64,000 nucleotides of DNA, taken from assembly GCA_900455155.1 (NCBI GenBank), contig UGUC01000002.1, positions 868,001-932,000 on the forward strand, written 5' to 3'. A program made the position numbers and the translations under genes. Source of the stretch: Providencia stuartii. Lineage in GTDB: Bacteria > Pseudomonadota > Gammaproteobacteria > Enterobacterales > Enterobacteriaceae. The notes below the pieces were generated by a model that was not told where the DNA came from, did no database searches, and saw nothing but the letters and a program-made list of their open reading frames with translations. Shown in pieces: positions 43,687 to 54,731 of the stretch; the first letter of the stretch is position 1, and the number at the start of each line of letters is the position of its first letter.

Positions 43687-46064
43687 ATGTCCACAAATGG
43701 CCTCACTCCGTGTAATGTACTTTGGTATAACCAATTAGGGATGAATGATGTTGACCGTGTTGGCGGCAAAAATGCCTCGCTCGGTGAAATGATTACCAAC
43801 CTGTCCGATCTTGGTGTATCCGTACCTAACGGATTTGCGACAACCGCACAGGCGTTTAATGATTTTCTTGAGCAGAGCGGCGTGAATCAGCGCATTTATC
43901 AGCTGTTAGATGAAACGGATATTGATGATGTTAATCAACTCGCTGCGGCGGGGGAAAAGATCCGTCAATGGGTTATCGACACCCCTTTTACACCACAGTT
44001 AGAAAGTGATATTCGTGCGGCATACCAAACACTGTCTGAAGGTGAAAAAGATGCCTCGTTTGCTGTACGTTCATCTGCAACAGCAGAGGACATGCCTGAT
44101 GCTTCATTCGCAGGGCAGCAAGAGACTTTCTTGAACGTTCAAGGCATCGATGCTGTATTGGTTGCTATTAAACACGTATTCGCTTCCTTATTTAATGACC
44201 GCGCGATTTCATATCGTGTCCACCAAGGCTATGACCACCGTGGAGTGGCACTCTCCGCGGGTGTTCAAAGAATGGTGCGCTCAGATTTAGCATCTTCTGG
44301 CGTGATGTTCACCATTGATACTGAATCAGGGTTCGACCAAGTCGTCTTCATCACCTCAGCTTATGGCTTAGGCGAGATGGTTGTGCAAGGGGCAGTAAAC
44401 CCAGATGAGTTTTATGTGCATAAACCCACCTTGCTGAATAATCGTCCAGCTATTGTGCGTCGTACTCTTGGCTCGAAAAAATTACAAATGGTTTATGCGA
44501 ACAGTCAAGAGCACGGTAAGCAAGTACAGATTGAAGATGTGCCAGAAGCACTACGCAATCGTTTCTCTTTGACTGATCACGAAGTTGAAGAGCTGGCGCG
44601 CCAAGCATTACAGATTGAAAAACATTATGGTCGCCCAATGGATATCGAATGGGCTAAAGATGGTCATAATGGGCGTCTGTACATCGTTCAGGCTCGCCCA
44701 GAAACCGTTCGCTCGAATCAACAAGTGATGGAACGTTACCAATTAAAACAACAAGGGAATGTGTTGGTTGAAGGGCGTGCTATCGGGCATCGTATCGGTT
44801 CAGGCCATGTTAAAGTGATCCATAACTTAAATGAGATGGATAGGATCCAAGCTGGCGACGTACTCGTTACTGATATGACAGACCCAGATTGGGAGCCTAT
44901 CATGAAAAAAGCGGCTGCGATTGTGACCAATCGTGGCGGTCGTACCTGCCATGCGGCGATTATTGCCCGTGAATTGGGTATCCCCGCTGTGGTCGGTTGC
45001 GGTGATGCGACAGAGCGCCTGCTGGAAAATAGTCAGGTGACTGTTTCCTGTGCTGAAGGGGATACAGGGTTTGTCTATGAAGGTGAGCTAGGATTTGAAA
45101 TTCATAGTTCCGCCGTTGACGAAATGCCAGCGCTTGATGTCAAGATCATGATGAACGTGGGTAACCCGGATCGTGCATTTGATTTTGCCTGTTTACCAAA
45201 CGAAGGGGTTGGCTTAGCGAGGTTAGAATTCATTATTAACCGAATGATTGGTGTTCACCCAAGAGCTTTACTGGAGTTCGATTCACAAACTCCTGAGCTA
45301 CAAAATGAAATTCGCACCATGATGGCAGGTTATGATGATCCCATTGAATTCTATGTTGGTAAGTTGACTGAAGGGATTTCGACGTTAGCGGCAGCATTCT
45401 GGCCAAAACGGGTTATCGTGCGTCTTTCTGACTTTAAATCTAATGAGTATGCCAACCTTGTCGGTGGGGATATTTATGAGCCGGAAGAAGAGAACCCAAT
45501 GTTAGGTTTCCGTGGAGCAGGGCGCTATGTCTCAGATAGCTTCCGAGATTGTTTCGCTCTTGAGTGTGAAGCCGTTAAGCGGGTACGTAATGAGATGGGG
45601 CTAACAAACGTTGAAGTGATGATCCCATTTGTGCGGACTGTCGCTCAGGCGGAAGCCGTAGTGGCTGAATTAGCGAAGCATGACCTCAAACGTGGTGAAA
45701 AACGGCTTGAAAGTCATTATGATGTGTGAGATCCCATCAAACGCATTACTGGCAGACCAATTCCTTGAACATTTTGATGGCTTTCTCTATTGGCTCTAAC
45801 GATATGACCCAATTGACCTTAGGTTTAGATAGGGATTCTGGAGTCGTTTCTGAGCTATTTGATGAACGCAATGATGCCGTAAAAGCCATGTTATCGATGG
45901 CGATTCAAGCGGCTAAACGTCAAAACAAATATGTCGGTATCTGTGGTCAAGGCCCATCGGATCATCAAGATTTTGCGCAATGGTTAGTTGAAGAGGGAAT
46001 AGATAGTCTTTCTCTTAACCCAGATACCGTTGTACAAACTTGGTTAAAATTAGCTGATTCATAA
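43687..46064 (+). CDS. ppsA: Phosphoenolpyruvate synthase, two +1 frameshifts
   Basis: Converts pyruvate and ATP to PEP, AMP and Pi for gluconeogenesis. Start at ATG 43687 (AAAGGA site); the longer frame from 43582 is not needed. An extra A at 45698-45702 (sense [16 protein letters not shown]) and an extra T at 45782-45784 (sense [12 protein letters not shown]) break the frame; corrected length is 791 residues. The phosphohistidine segment [14 protein letters not shown] and the catalytic Cys region GICGQGPSD are present. Confidence 0.95.
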
Positions 46065-46096
46065 TGAATTAATCTATTATTTAAGACGAGAGTCTC

Positions 46097-46127
46097 AAGC
46101 CGACAATTATAATTGTCGGCTTTTTTT
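46097..46127 (+). terminator. Terminator after ppsA
   Basis: AAGCCGACAATTA and TAATTGTCGGCTT form a perfect 13-bp dyad at 46097-46122 followed by T residues, starting 33 bases after the ppsA stop. Confidence 0.92.
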
Positions 46128-46457
46128 ATAAATCAAATTGAATATACCGATTGTCAACTTCAATAGAAGCTATCAGTTATTAATTAATATCTAATATAAG
46201 TAAATTTAAATACTGGATGAGAATTAATAGGTGTTTACACGGATTAAGTAATATTAGAAAGTTAATAAACCGATCCATTAGTGTTAATCATTTTGAGTTA
46301 AATCAATAAGTGATGCTATATAAATAACTATATAAAGAATTATAAGGTGATATTACTTACTCAAAATGGGAGTAATAAAAGATGAAGTCATTGCCTTAGT
46401 TGCAGGCCAGCCGGCGAGGCCTAGGATGATGAACAAAATTCATGTTGAGAAAAAAAT

Positions 46458-46558
46458 AAAAAAAAAGCCTATCATGGGCTGACAGGCAAAGACTACACAC
46501 AGCAATTCTATTGGGATAATCACGCATTAAATTAAATAAGCATGATATTGAGATTCGT
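46458..46558 (-). ncRNA. rprA: RprA small regulatory RNA
   Basis: The minus-strand 3' part GAATTGCTGTGTGTAGTC-TTTGCC is identical to E. coli RprA as I recall it. It is followed by a terminator hairpin (GCCTGTCA and TGATAGGC, one G-U pair, loop GCCCA) and nine T. The 5' part is diverged but keeps the position of a CATGCTTAT segment. The length of about 100 nt and the position next to ydiK agree with E. coli. RprA activates rpoS translation through Hfq and is under Rcs control in E. coli; the 5' end given is approximate. The rest of the 46128-46760 gap holds no other gene I see. Confidence 0.85.
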
Positions 46559-46760
46559 ATTAATCAAAACGTAATTCGATGTGAAGATAATAAATTAATT
46601 AAAAATTATAATCACTAAGAACACTCTTAATATATTTATTAGTCGCTGTATCATAAAGAGAATTCGTTTCAACGAAAAAGATAATATCACAAATGAGCTT
46701 GAATACTAACATTAGTCTGTTAAATATTGTTTCTAAATATTAATGAACATAATCGATAAT

Positions 46761-46794
46761 CCAACAGTATGCTTAATAGAGAGCATACTGTTGG
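46761..46794 (-). terminator. 13-bp inverted repeat after ydiK
   Basis: CCAACAGTATGCT (46761-46773) and AGCATACTGTTGG (46782-46794) form a perfect 13-bp stem with an 8-base loop, 17 bases beyond the ydiK stop on the minus strand. There is no T-run. It may stabilise or end the ydiK transcript before rprA. Confidence 0.6.
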
Positions 46795-46810
46795 TTAGTT
46801 TAAAGTAAAT

Positions 46811-47926
46811 TTATTTTTTACTCATAAACTCTTCTTCGAGAAACTTTTCTGTTTCTTCAAGGTTTTCATTTGGTATGGCGACCTCATTCATCCAGGCTTT
46901 TAATAGACTGTATGACACCGCAAGTACGACCGGACCTATAAACAAACCAATCATACCAAAGGAGAGGATACCACCGATAACCCCAACAAGTATGAGCACC
47001 ATCGGCAAGTCAGCCCCCATTTTGATCAGCCATGGACGTAAAACGCCATCCATAGTTGCGACAACAGCAGCCCAAACAGCGAGGATGATTGCCCATGTTG
47101 TATCCCCTGTCCAGAATAGCCAAATGACGGATGGTACCATAATCAGTAGCGGGCCAAGCTGAGCAACACAGCAGATAAAGAGGAGAACGGTTAAGATAGC
47201 CGCATAGCTGATACCCGATAAGGCAAGCCCTACACCGCCAACAATAGCTTGAATAAGGGCGGTGACGACGACACCTAATGCAACGGCGCGGATTGACTGT
47301 GCGGCTAAGACTACCGCTGCATCGCCACGTATCCCTGCCAATCGAACGGCAAAATGGCGGATACCTAACATCACAGATTCGCCTTTGAGGTAGAGTAAAC
47401 CGCTAAATAGCAACATTAAGGCGAGATGGAACATAAAACGGCCGGCATTGATGGCTTGTGCGAGGAACCAACCAGCAGCTTGTCCTAAATAGGGTTGGAC
47501 TTTGGCTAACAGTGCATTACCGCCACTGGCAACCAAACTATGCCAAGCGTAATAAATTTTTTCACCAACGAAAGGGACGCTGTTAAGCCATTCTAGATCA
47601 GGCAAGCGCAAACTGTTAGGTGACTTAGCGAGTTCAATTAGCGGAGTGCTATTTTGAATAATACTGCCAATAAGAATACCCAGCGGTATAACGAATAGTA
47701 AAAGTATTAAGGAGACCATGACTAAAGCCGCCAACCAACGCTTGTTCCACAACCTTGCTTCAAGGCGTAGGAGTAGTGGCCATGTTGCTATCACCATCAT
47801 ACCAGCCCATACAAAACCAAGAATAAACGGGTTCAGTACCCAAAAACAGGCCGCTATCATTAAAATGATAAATGCGAAGCCAAAAATAAGTTTGGGTAAG
47901 TCGAGACGTTTTTGCGATTTTTCCAT
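46811..47926 (-). CDS. ydiK: AI-2E family transporter YdiK
   Basis: Inner-membrane protein of the AI-2E (UPF0118) family, 371 residues, about eight membrane segments; the substrate is not established. It opens MEKSQKRLDLPKLIFGF; the C-terminal half has the family block GVIGGILSFGMIGLFIGPVVLAVSYSLL. It is divergent from ydiJ, which starts 270 bp away. The end is acidic (ENLEETEKFLEEEF). Confidence 0.9.
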   Translation of the reverse strand: MEKSQKRLDLPKLIFGFAFIILMIAACFWVLNPFILGFVWAGMMVIATWPLLLRLEARLWNKRWLAALVMVSLILLLFVIPLGILIGSIIQNSTPLIELAKSPNSLRLPDLEWLNSVPFVGEKIYYAWHSLVASGGNALLAKVQPYLGQAAGWFLAQAINAGRFMFHLALMLLFSGLLYLKGESVMLGIRHFAVRLAGIRGDAAVVLAAQSIRAVALGVVVTALIQAIVGGVGLALSGISYAAILTVLLFICCVAQLGPLLIMVPSVIWLFWTGDTTWAIILAVWAAVVATMDGVLRPWLIKMGADLPMVLILVGVIGGILSFGMIGLFIGPVVLAVSYSLLKAWMNEVAIPNENLEETEKFLEEEFMSKK

Positions 47927-48196
47927 TAATGCCTAATCCTTAACAAATAAAAACACTGCAAGTGAGCCATTTTTTCAGGTGAAAATAACGTAATTTCTTT
48001 TTCACGATCAAAAAAAAACAATATTGTGATATGGTTCCATCACTGACAATGTCATCAGCGGTTGTACCTTCTTTAAGGAAAACGGGTTTTGCAGGGGGAA
48101 GCTCCGTAAACCAATCAGGCACTATTGTGCTACTTAAAATAAAGATAGTACATAACGAGTAATGCGAACACTAAACAACAAGAGTCATCGTTAATA

Positions 48197-51100
48197 ATGA
48201 TCCCGCGTATAACTGAAGCACCTCATTTAAGTAAACTAGTTATTGAATTTCTGCACCAACTACAGGCACATGGCTTTACAGGCGATAATGGCACTAGCTA
48301 TGCGGAACGCTTATCGATGGCGACCGATAATAGCATTTATCAATTATTACCTCAGGCGGTGGTATTTCCTCGTTCGAGTGCGGATGTCCAAATTATAACC
48401 CGTGTTGCCGGGTTAGAAAAATTCAGAGAATTAACCTTCACCCCACGAGGTGGTGGCACAGGAACGAATGGTCAATCATTGACCGAAGGGATTGTGGTTG
48501 ATATGTCACGTTATATGAACCGCATTCTAGAAATTAACCCTGAACAGGGCTGGGTTAAAGTAGAAGCGGGTGTGGTGAAAGATCAACTAAACCAATTTCT
48601 CAAACCCTATGGCTATTTTTTCTCACCTGAGTTGTCCACCAGTAACCGAGCCACATTAGGGGGGATGATCAATACCGATGCATCGGGGCAAGGCTCTTTG
48701 GTGTACGGTAAAACCTCAGATCACGTGCTGGGTGTTAAAGCGGTTTTGCTGGGAGGGGAATGCCTTGAAACACGCGCTATGCCTATCGCACTCGCCCAAA
48801 CGATTGCGTCAGAGGATTCTGTCACAGGGCGTATCTACAAAACCGTACTTGAACGCTGTTTAGAGCAGCGCCCTTTGATTGAAGAAAAGTTTCCAAAATT
48901 GAACCGTTTTTTAACGGGCTATGATTTACGTCATGTGTTTAATGATGACCTTAGTGAATTCGACCTGACGCGTATTTTAACGGGGTCGGAAGGTTCACTG
49001 GCTTTTATTACCGAAGCCACGTTGGATATTACCCCTTTACCAAAAGTACGCCGTTTGGTGAACGTTAAATATGACTCTTTTGAATCTGCACTACGTAATG
49101 CGCCGTTTATGGTGCAGGCAAAAGCTCTGTCTGTCGAAACCGTCGATTCAAAAGTACTGAATTTAGCACGGGAAGATATCGTTTGGCATTCCGTGAAAGC
49201 ATTAATCACCGATGTACCAAACAAAGAGATGCTGGGCCTTAATATTGTTGAATTTAGTGGGGATGATGAGGACGAAATCAATCACTTAACCACGAGCCTG
49301 TGCCAGCGTTTAGATGAGTTAATGGCCAATCACCAAGCGGGTGTGATTGGCTATCAAGTCTGTCATGATTTGGATGACATCAACCGTATTTACAATATGC
49401 GTAAAAAAGCGGTTGGTTTATTAGGAAATAGTAAAGGGGCTGCTAAACCGATCCCATTTGTTGAAGATACCTGCGTACCACCTGAACACCTAGCGGATTA
49501 CATAGTAGAGTTTAGAGCACTGCTGGATAGCCACAATCTGAATTACGGGATGTTTGGGCATGTGGATGCGGGGGTTTTACACGTACGTCCTGCTTTAGAT
49601 ATGTGTGACCCGCAACAAGAAGTGTTGATGAAGCAAATTTCAGATGACATTGTCGCGCTGACTGCCAAATATGGCGGGTTATTATGGGGGGAGCACGGTA
49701 AAGGGTTCCGCGCTCAATATAGCCCGGCGTTTTTCGGTGAAGTGTTGTATAACGAGTTACGGAATATCAAAGCCGCTTTTGACCCTGATAACCGTCTGAA
49801 TCCAGGTAAAATCTGTCCGCCAGCCGGTATTGATGCGCCAATGAAACAGGTGGATGCAGTTAAGCGAGGCACCTATGATCGCCAAATACCTGTACAGGTA
49901 CGCCAAACGTTCCGTGGGGCGATGGAGTGTAACGGTAATGGGCTATGTTTTAACTTTGATGTGAAAAGCCCTATGTGTCCATCAATGAAAATAAGTGGAC
50001 AGCGGATCCATTCGCCAAAAGGGCGTGCGACCCTCGTTCGTGAATGGTTACGGCTTCTTTCTAACCAAGGCGTCACGCCAGAAAGCTTAGAAAAAGGAAT
50101 ACAAGAAAACCGTCCATCACTACGCGGCTTGATTGAGAAAACACGCAATACATGGCAGGCGAAAAAAGGGGATTATGACTTTTCTCATGAAGTTAAAGCC
50201 GCGATGTCTGGGTGCTTAGCTTGTAAAGCTTGCTCAACACAATGCCCGATCAAAATCGATGTGCCTTCATTTAGAGCCAAATTTTTAGCGCTATATCACA
50301 GCCGATATTTAAGGCCTGTGCGGGATCATATTGTGGCGGGAGTGGAAAATAGCGCCCCCTTGATGTCGAAAGCGCCGGGTGTATTTAACTTTTTCTTACG
50401 TCAGCCATGGGTACAGAAATTAAGTGAGCAGACGATTGGAATGGTCGATCTCCCGCTGTTTTCTCAACCTACCTTAAAGCAAGAGCTATCAGGGCATGCG
50501 GCGATGACAGTGACGCTGGAGCAGTTAGAGTCGATGTCTCCTGCACAACGTGAAAACCATGTGTTGGTAGTACAGGACCCATTCACCAGTTATTACGATG
50601 CAAAAGTCGTGGCGGACTTTGTCAAATTAATCGAAAAATTGGGCTTTAAACCTGTTTTATTACCATTTTCACCGAATGGTAAGGCGCAACATGTCAAAGG
50701 GTTCCTTGCTCGCTTTGCCAAAACAGCGCAAAAAACCGCTGATTTTCTAAATCGGGTCGCCAAATTAGAGTTACCTATGGTTGGCGTCGATCCTGCATTA
50801 GTGTTGTGTTATCGCGATGAATACCGTGAGATTTTAGGGGCGCAGCAGTGCCGTTTTACCGTACAACTTGCTCATGAGTGGCTAGTGACATTGCCTGAGC
50901 CTACCGAGCATCGTCAGGTGTCGTCTGCCCCATGGTATTTCTTTGGTCATTGCACGGAAACAACCGCATTGCCAAATAGTGCGACTCAGTGGGCAAATTT
51001 GTTTAAACGTTATGGTCAAGAGCTTAAAAACATCAGTGTAGGGTGTTGTGGTATGGCTGGGACTTATGGTCATGAAGTGGCGAATATCAAAAACTCGAAA

Positions 51101-51250
51101 GGTATCTATAATTTATCGTGGAAACCCGCGATAGAGAAATTACCCAAAGAGCGTTGTTTAAGCACAGGGTATTCATGTCGCAGCCAAGTAAAACGTATGG
51201 AAAATACACAAATAAAACACCCCTATACAGGCGTTATTGGAGATAGTTGA
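48197..51250 (+). CDS. ydiJ: FAD-linked oxidase/iron-sulfur protein YdiJ (D-2-hydroxyacid dehydrogenase type)
   Basis: A 1017-residue fusion, unbroken. Residues 1-480 are an FAD-binding type 4 oxidase (PRGGGTGTNGQSLT, FVEDTCVPPEHL, GMFGHVDAGVLHVRPALD, WGEHGKGFR). Then comes a ferredoxin-like domain with CLACKACSTQCP and a C-terminal Cys-rich domain (SVGCCGMAGTYGHE). This layout is that of D-2-hydroxyglutarate/D-lactate-type dehydrogenases that feed electrons to the respiratory chain. In E. coli ydiJ lies next to menI, as here, where menI starts immediately after the stop. Confidence 0.92.
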   Translation: MIPRITEAPHLSKLVIEFLHQLQAHGFTGDNGTSYAERLSMATDNSIYQLLPQAVVFPRSSADVQIITRVAGLEKFRELTFTPRGGGTGTNGQSLTEGIVVDMSRYMNRILEINPEQGWVKVEAGVVKDQLNQFLKPYGYFFSPELSTSNRATLGGMINTDASGQGSLVYGKTSDHVLGVKAVLLGGECLETRAMPIALAQTIASEDSVTGRIYKTVLERCLEQRPLIEEKFPKLNRFLTGYDLRHVFNDDLSEFDLTRILTGSEGSLAFITEATLDITPLPKVRRLVNVKYDSFESALRNAPFMVQAKALSVETVDSKVLNLAREDIVWHSVKALITDVPNKEMLGLNIVEFSGDDEDEINHLTTSLCQRLDELMANHQAGVIGYQVCHDLDDINRIYNMRKKAVGLLGNSKGAAKPIPFVEDTCVPPEHLADYIVEFRALLDSHNLNYGMFGHVDAGVLHVRPALDMCDPQQEVLMKQISDDIVALTAKYGGLLWGEHGKGFRAQYSPAFFGEVLYNELRNIKAAFDPDNRLNPGKICPPAGIDAPMKQVDAVKRGTYDRQIPVQVRQTFRGAMECNGNGLCFNFDVKSPMCPSMKISGQRIHSPKGRATLVREWLRLLSNQGVTPESLEKGIQENRPSLRGLIEKTRNTWQAKKGDYDFSHEVKAAMSGCLACKACSTQCPIKIDVPSFRAKFLALYHSRYLRPVRDHIVAGVENSAPLMSKAPGVFNFFLRQPWVQKLSEQTIGMVDLPLFSQPTLKQELSGHAAMTVTLEQLESMSPAQRENHVLVVQDPFTSYYDAKVVADFVKLIEKLGFKPVLLPFSPNGKAQHVKGFLARFAKTAQKTADFLNRVAKLELPMVGVDPALVLCYRDEYREILGAQQCRFTVQLAHEWLVTLPEPTEHRQVSSAPWYFFGHCTETTALPNSATQWANLFKRYGQELKNISVGCCGMAGTYGHEVANIKNSKGIYNLSWKPAIEKLPKERCLSTGYSCRSQVKRMENTQIKHPYTGVIGDS

Positions 51251-51668
51251 ATGATTTGGAGACGTAAATTTACGCTTGACCACATGGCAGAAATGGCCAA
51301 AGGCTGTATGTTAGGCCATCTAGGTATTGAGATCACGGGGTATGGTGATGATTACCTTGAAGGCACTATGCCAGTCGACCAACGAACAAAACAGCCATTT
51401 GGTTTTATTACATGGGGGCGCTTCTGTTGTGCTGGCGGAATCATTAGGCTCAATAGCAGGTTACCTATGCAGTGAAGGGGAACAACGTGTTGTTGGCCTT
51501 GAAATTAATGCTAATCACATTCGTTCGGCAACCCAAGGTGTAGTGAAAGGCGTTTGTAAGCCTGTTCACCTAGGGCGCCGCCAGCAGGTATGGAATATTG
51601 ATATTTTCAATGAGAAAGGGCAACTGTGTTGTACTTCTCGTTTAACGACCGCGGTACTCTCCGATTGA
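51251..51668 (+). CDS. menI: 1,4-dihydroxy-2-naphthoyl-CoA hydrolase MenI, one +1 frameshift
   Basis: Hotdog-fold thioesterase of menaquinone synthesis. From ATG 51251 ([18 protein letters not shown]) the frame breaks at 51403-51406, where an extra T destroys [19 protein letters not shown], the active-site segment with the catalytic Glu. Corrected length is 138 residues, similar to E. coli MenI. It is directly after ydiJ. Confidence 0.93.
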
Positions 51669-52040
51669 TACCCATTAACCTCAACTCGAATAGGGTTTGA
51701 GGTTCCTTCAACAATTTCATCAGAATTTCAATTTTTGTCTTGCCGATTAAGTTGTATAATAAATGTATCTTTATTAATTTGTGCCATTTAAGTGTATTGA
51801 TGAGTACATAATATTAAAAAAAAATGTAACTTTTTTTAATCGTTATATTTTAATGAGTTAGTGTACATTTTTTACACGCGATGGCGTATAAATAAGCGCA
51901 AAATGCGTAAAAAATGAGCTAGAATAGGTATAACCTTTCAAAACAAATGGTTGAAGTGACAAAGGTTATCGTTACCATAGGATAAACGGAGTTAATCTCC
52001 TGATAACTGGCTGAAAAGCCATGAGAATTGTGGGGTCAAT
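51669..52040 (+). promoter_or_regulatory. suf operon upstream region
   Basis: A 370-bp AT-rich gap. Near its start AACCTCAA (51677-51684) and TTGAGGTT (51697-51704) form a hairpin after menI without a T-run. Nearer sufA, TAGAAT (51920-51925) is a candidate -10. The stretch ATAACCTTTCAAAACAAATGG from 51930 partly resembles an IscR type 2 site, but its centre does not fit. No clear Fur box was found. No ORF is supported. Confidence 0.4.
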
Positions 52041-52421
52041 ATGACTGCAAATGTGAATGACAGCGTAGAAACTTTTTCTATAGACGAAACGAATTGGCAA
52101 GGTGTCAGCCTAACTGATAGCGCGGCGAAACAAATCAAAAAATTGATGGAGCAAAATCCTGAAACTAAAGGGCTTTCGCTGGGTGTTAAACAGTCTGGAT
52201 GCGCTGGCTTTGGCTATGTTTTCGAGATGATCGAGAACCCAACAGAGGATCATTTACTCTTTGAACATGATGGTGCACGTCTGTATGTACCTAAAGAAGC
52301 CATGCCATTTATCGATGGTACAGTTGTCGATTATGTCCAAGAAGGGCTTAATCGGATATTTAAATTCAATAATCCGAAAGCGCAACATGCCTGTGGGTGT
52401 GGTGAAAGCTTCGGTGTTTAA
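52041..52421 (+). CDS. sufA: Fe-S cluster scaffold/carrier SufA
   Basis: A-type Fe-S carrier, 126 residues. The three conserved Cys are visible: one in KQSGCAGFGYVFE and two in the C-terminal ACGCGESFGV. It receives clusters from SufBCD. The ATG has a TGTGGGG sequence upstream. It opens sufABCDS. Confidence 0.95.
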   Translation: MTANVNDSVETFSIDETNWQGVSLTDSAAKQIKKLMEQNPETKGLSLGVKQSGCAGFGYVFEMIENPTEDHLLFEHDGARLYVPKEAMPFIDGTVVDYVQEGLNRIFKFNNPKAQHACGCGESFGV

Positions 52422-52437
52422 TATGTGAAGTCAGATT

Positions 52438-53938
52438 ATGTCTCAGAGCAATGTAGAAATTGGCGATGAAGTTCAAAGCTGGCTAAATGACCAGCGTTAT
52501 AAAGAAGGCTTTTTTACGAATGTCGCCACAGATGAAATGGCTAAAGGGATCAACGAAGATGTTGTCCGAGCGATTTCTGCAAAACGTAATGAGCCAGAGT
52601 GGATGCTAAAATTCCGCCTTGATGCCTATCATCACTGGAAAGGAATGGAAGAGCCACACTGGTTAAAAGCCCATTATCCAAATTTAGATTATCAAGACTA
52701 CAGCTATTACTCAGCGCCATCTTGTGGTTCTTGTGATGACAGTTGCGGGTCACAATCCGGTGCGAAGCAAGGAACTGGTGTTACAGAAACCAATAATTAT
52801 CTAACGGCTGAAGTTTGAAGAGGCCTTCAACCAACTCGGTGTTCCTGTTCGTGAAGGGAAGGCCGTGGCGGTCGATGCTATTTTTGACTCAGTATCTGTT
52901 TCTACAACATATCGTGATGATCTTGCTAAACACGGCATTATTTTCTGTTCATTCAGTGAAGCTATCCAAGAGTACCCTGAGTTGGTGCAAAAATACCTTG
53001 GTACTGTCGTTTCTAGTCACGATAACTTCTTTGCTGCGCTCAATGCGGCGGTGGCATCGGATGGCACTTTTGTGTATATCCCGAAAGGGGTACGTTGTCC
53101 GATGGAGCTTTCCACTTACTTCCGTATTAATGCTGCAAAAACAGGGCAATTTGAACGGACGATTTTGATCGCCGACGAAGGAAGCTATGTCAGCTACATT
53201 GAGGGCTGTTCAGCACCTGTCCGTGATAGCTATCAGTTACACGCTGCGGTCGTCGAAGTCATCATCCATAAAGATGCAGAAGTGAAATACTCAACGGTTC
53301 AAAACTGGTTCTCCGGTGGCGACAGTGAAGCAGGTGGTATTCTTAACTTTGTGACTAAGCGTGCGCTGTGCGAAGGTGAGAATTCGAAAATGTCATGGAC
53401 TCAATCTGAAACGGGTTCTGCGATCACCTGGAAATACCCAAGTGTTATCTTAAAAGGGGATAACTCGGTTGGTGAGTTTTTCTCTGTGGCACTGACAAAC
53501 GGTAACCAGCAAGCCGATACCGGCACTAAAATGATCCATATTGGTAAAAATACGCGTTCGACGATCATCTCTAAAGGTATCTCAGCGGGTAAAAGCCAAA
53601 ATAGCTATCGCGGCTTAGTGAAAATCTTACCAAGCGCACATAATGCACGCAATTTCACTCAATGTGACTCGATGCTTATTGGTACTCAGTGTGGAGCACA
53701 CACATTCCCTTACGTTGAAGTCAAAAATAACACCGCTCAGCTAGAACATGAGGCGACCACTTCTCGCATTGGCGAAGATCAGCTTTTTTACTGCTTACAG
53801 CGTGGAATTAGTGAAGATGATGCGATTTCAATGATCGTAAATGGTTTCTGTAAAGACGTTTTCTCGGAACTTCCGTTAGAGTTTGCGGTAGAAGCACAGA
53901 AATTGCTGGCAATCAGCCTAGAGCACAGTGTGGGCTGA
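52438..53938 (+). CDS. sufB: Fe-S cluster assembly scaffold SufB, one +1 frameshift
   Basis: Core subunit of the SufBC2D scaffold on which clusters form. Pieces 52438-52818 and 52865-53938 join after removing one T at 52814-52816 (sense [20 protein letters not shown]), giving 499 residues. Family blocks: [48 protein letters not shown] with a conserved Cys, and [17 protein letters not shown]. Confidence 0.96.
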
Positions 53939-53983
53939 TCACAATCAGGTTTATATGCGCAAAAGCGCTAAAGGCATGTTGAT

Positions 53984-54731
53984 ATGTTAAGTGTTAAAAA
54001 TTTACATGTAAGTGTAGAAGGCAATGAAATATTAAAGGGCTTATCATTGGAAGTGAAACCGGGTGAGGTTCACGCCATTATGGGTCCGAATGGTTCAGGT
54101 AAAAGTACGTTATCTGCAACACTCGCTGGTCGTGAAGAGTATGACATCGACAGTGGCGAAGTCATTTTCAAAGGTAAAGATTTGCTAGAGTTGGACCCAG
54201 AAGAGCGAGCTGGTGAGGGTATCTTCTTAGCGTTCCAATACCCAGTAGAAATTCCAGGGGTGAGTAACCAATTCTTCCTCCAAACGGCCGTCAATGCGGT
54301 TCGTGAATATCGTCAGCAAGAACCTTTAGATCGTTTTGATTTCCAAGATTTTATTGAAGATAAAATTAACTTACTGGAGATGCCTCAAGATTTATTGACA
54401 CGCTCTGTTAACGTGGGCTTCTCCGGCGGTGAAAAAAAAACGTAATGATATTCTGCAAATGGCTGCTCTTGAGCCAGAACTCTGCATCTTAGATGAAACT
54501 GACTCAGGGTTAGATATTGATGCACTGAAAACCGTTGCCAATGGTGTCAATTCACTGCGCTCTCCAGACCGTTCATTTATCATTGTGACGCATTACCAGC
54601 GCATTCTGGATTACGTCAAACCTGATTTTGTGCATGTGCTGTATCAGGGGAAAATCATCAAATCAGGTGATTTCAGCTTGGCGAAAAAACTGGAGGAGCA
54701 AGGTTATGGCTGGCTTATTGACCAACAGTGA
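53984..54731 (+). CDS. sufC: Fe-S assembly ATPase SufC, one +1 frameshift
   Basis: ABC-type ATPase of SufBC2D, 248 residues after correction, the E. coli length. An extra A in the A-run at 54432-54440 breaks the signature FSGGEKKRNDILQMA. Walker A is GPNGSGKST, Walker B CILDETDSGLD. The last 26 bases overlap the start of sufD. Confidence 0.96.

Noticed and set aside
47940..48122. Minus-strand 60-codon ORF upstream of ydiK (starts PDWFTELPPAKPVF)
   Set aside because: GTG start without a convincing ribosome site and a low-complexity second half. The first 35 residues look protein-like, so a small gene with a frameshift is not excluded, but I cannot support it.
51930..51955. IscR type 2 site before sufA
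   Set aside because: The outer positions fit the motif but the central GTTTG block is absent and it overlaps the likely transcription start, so I leave it as a weak note only.
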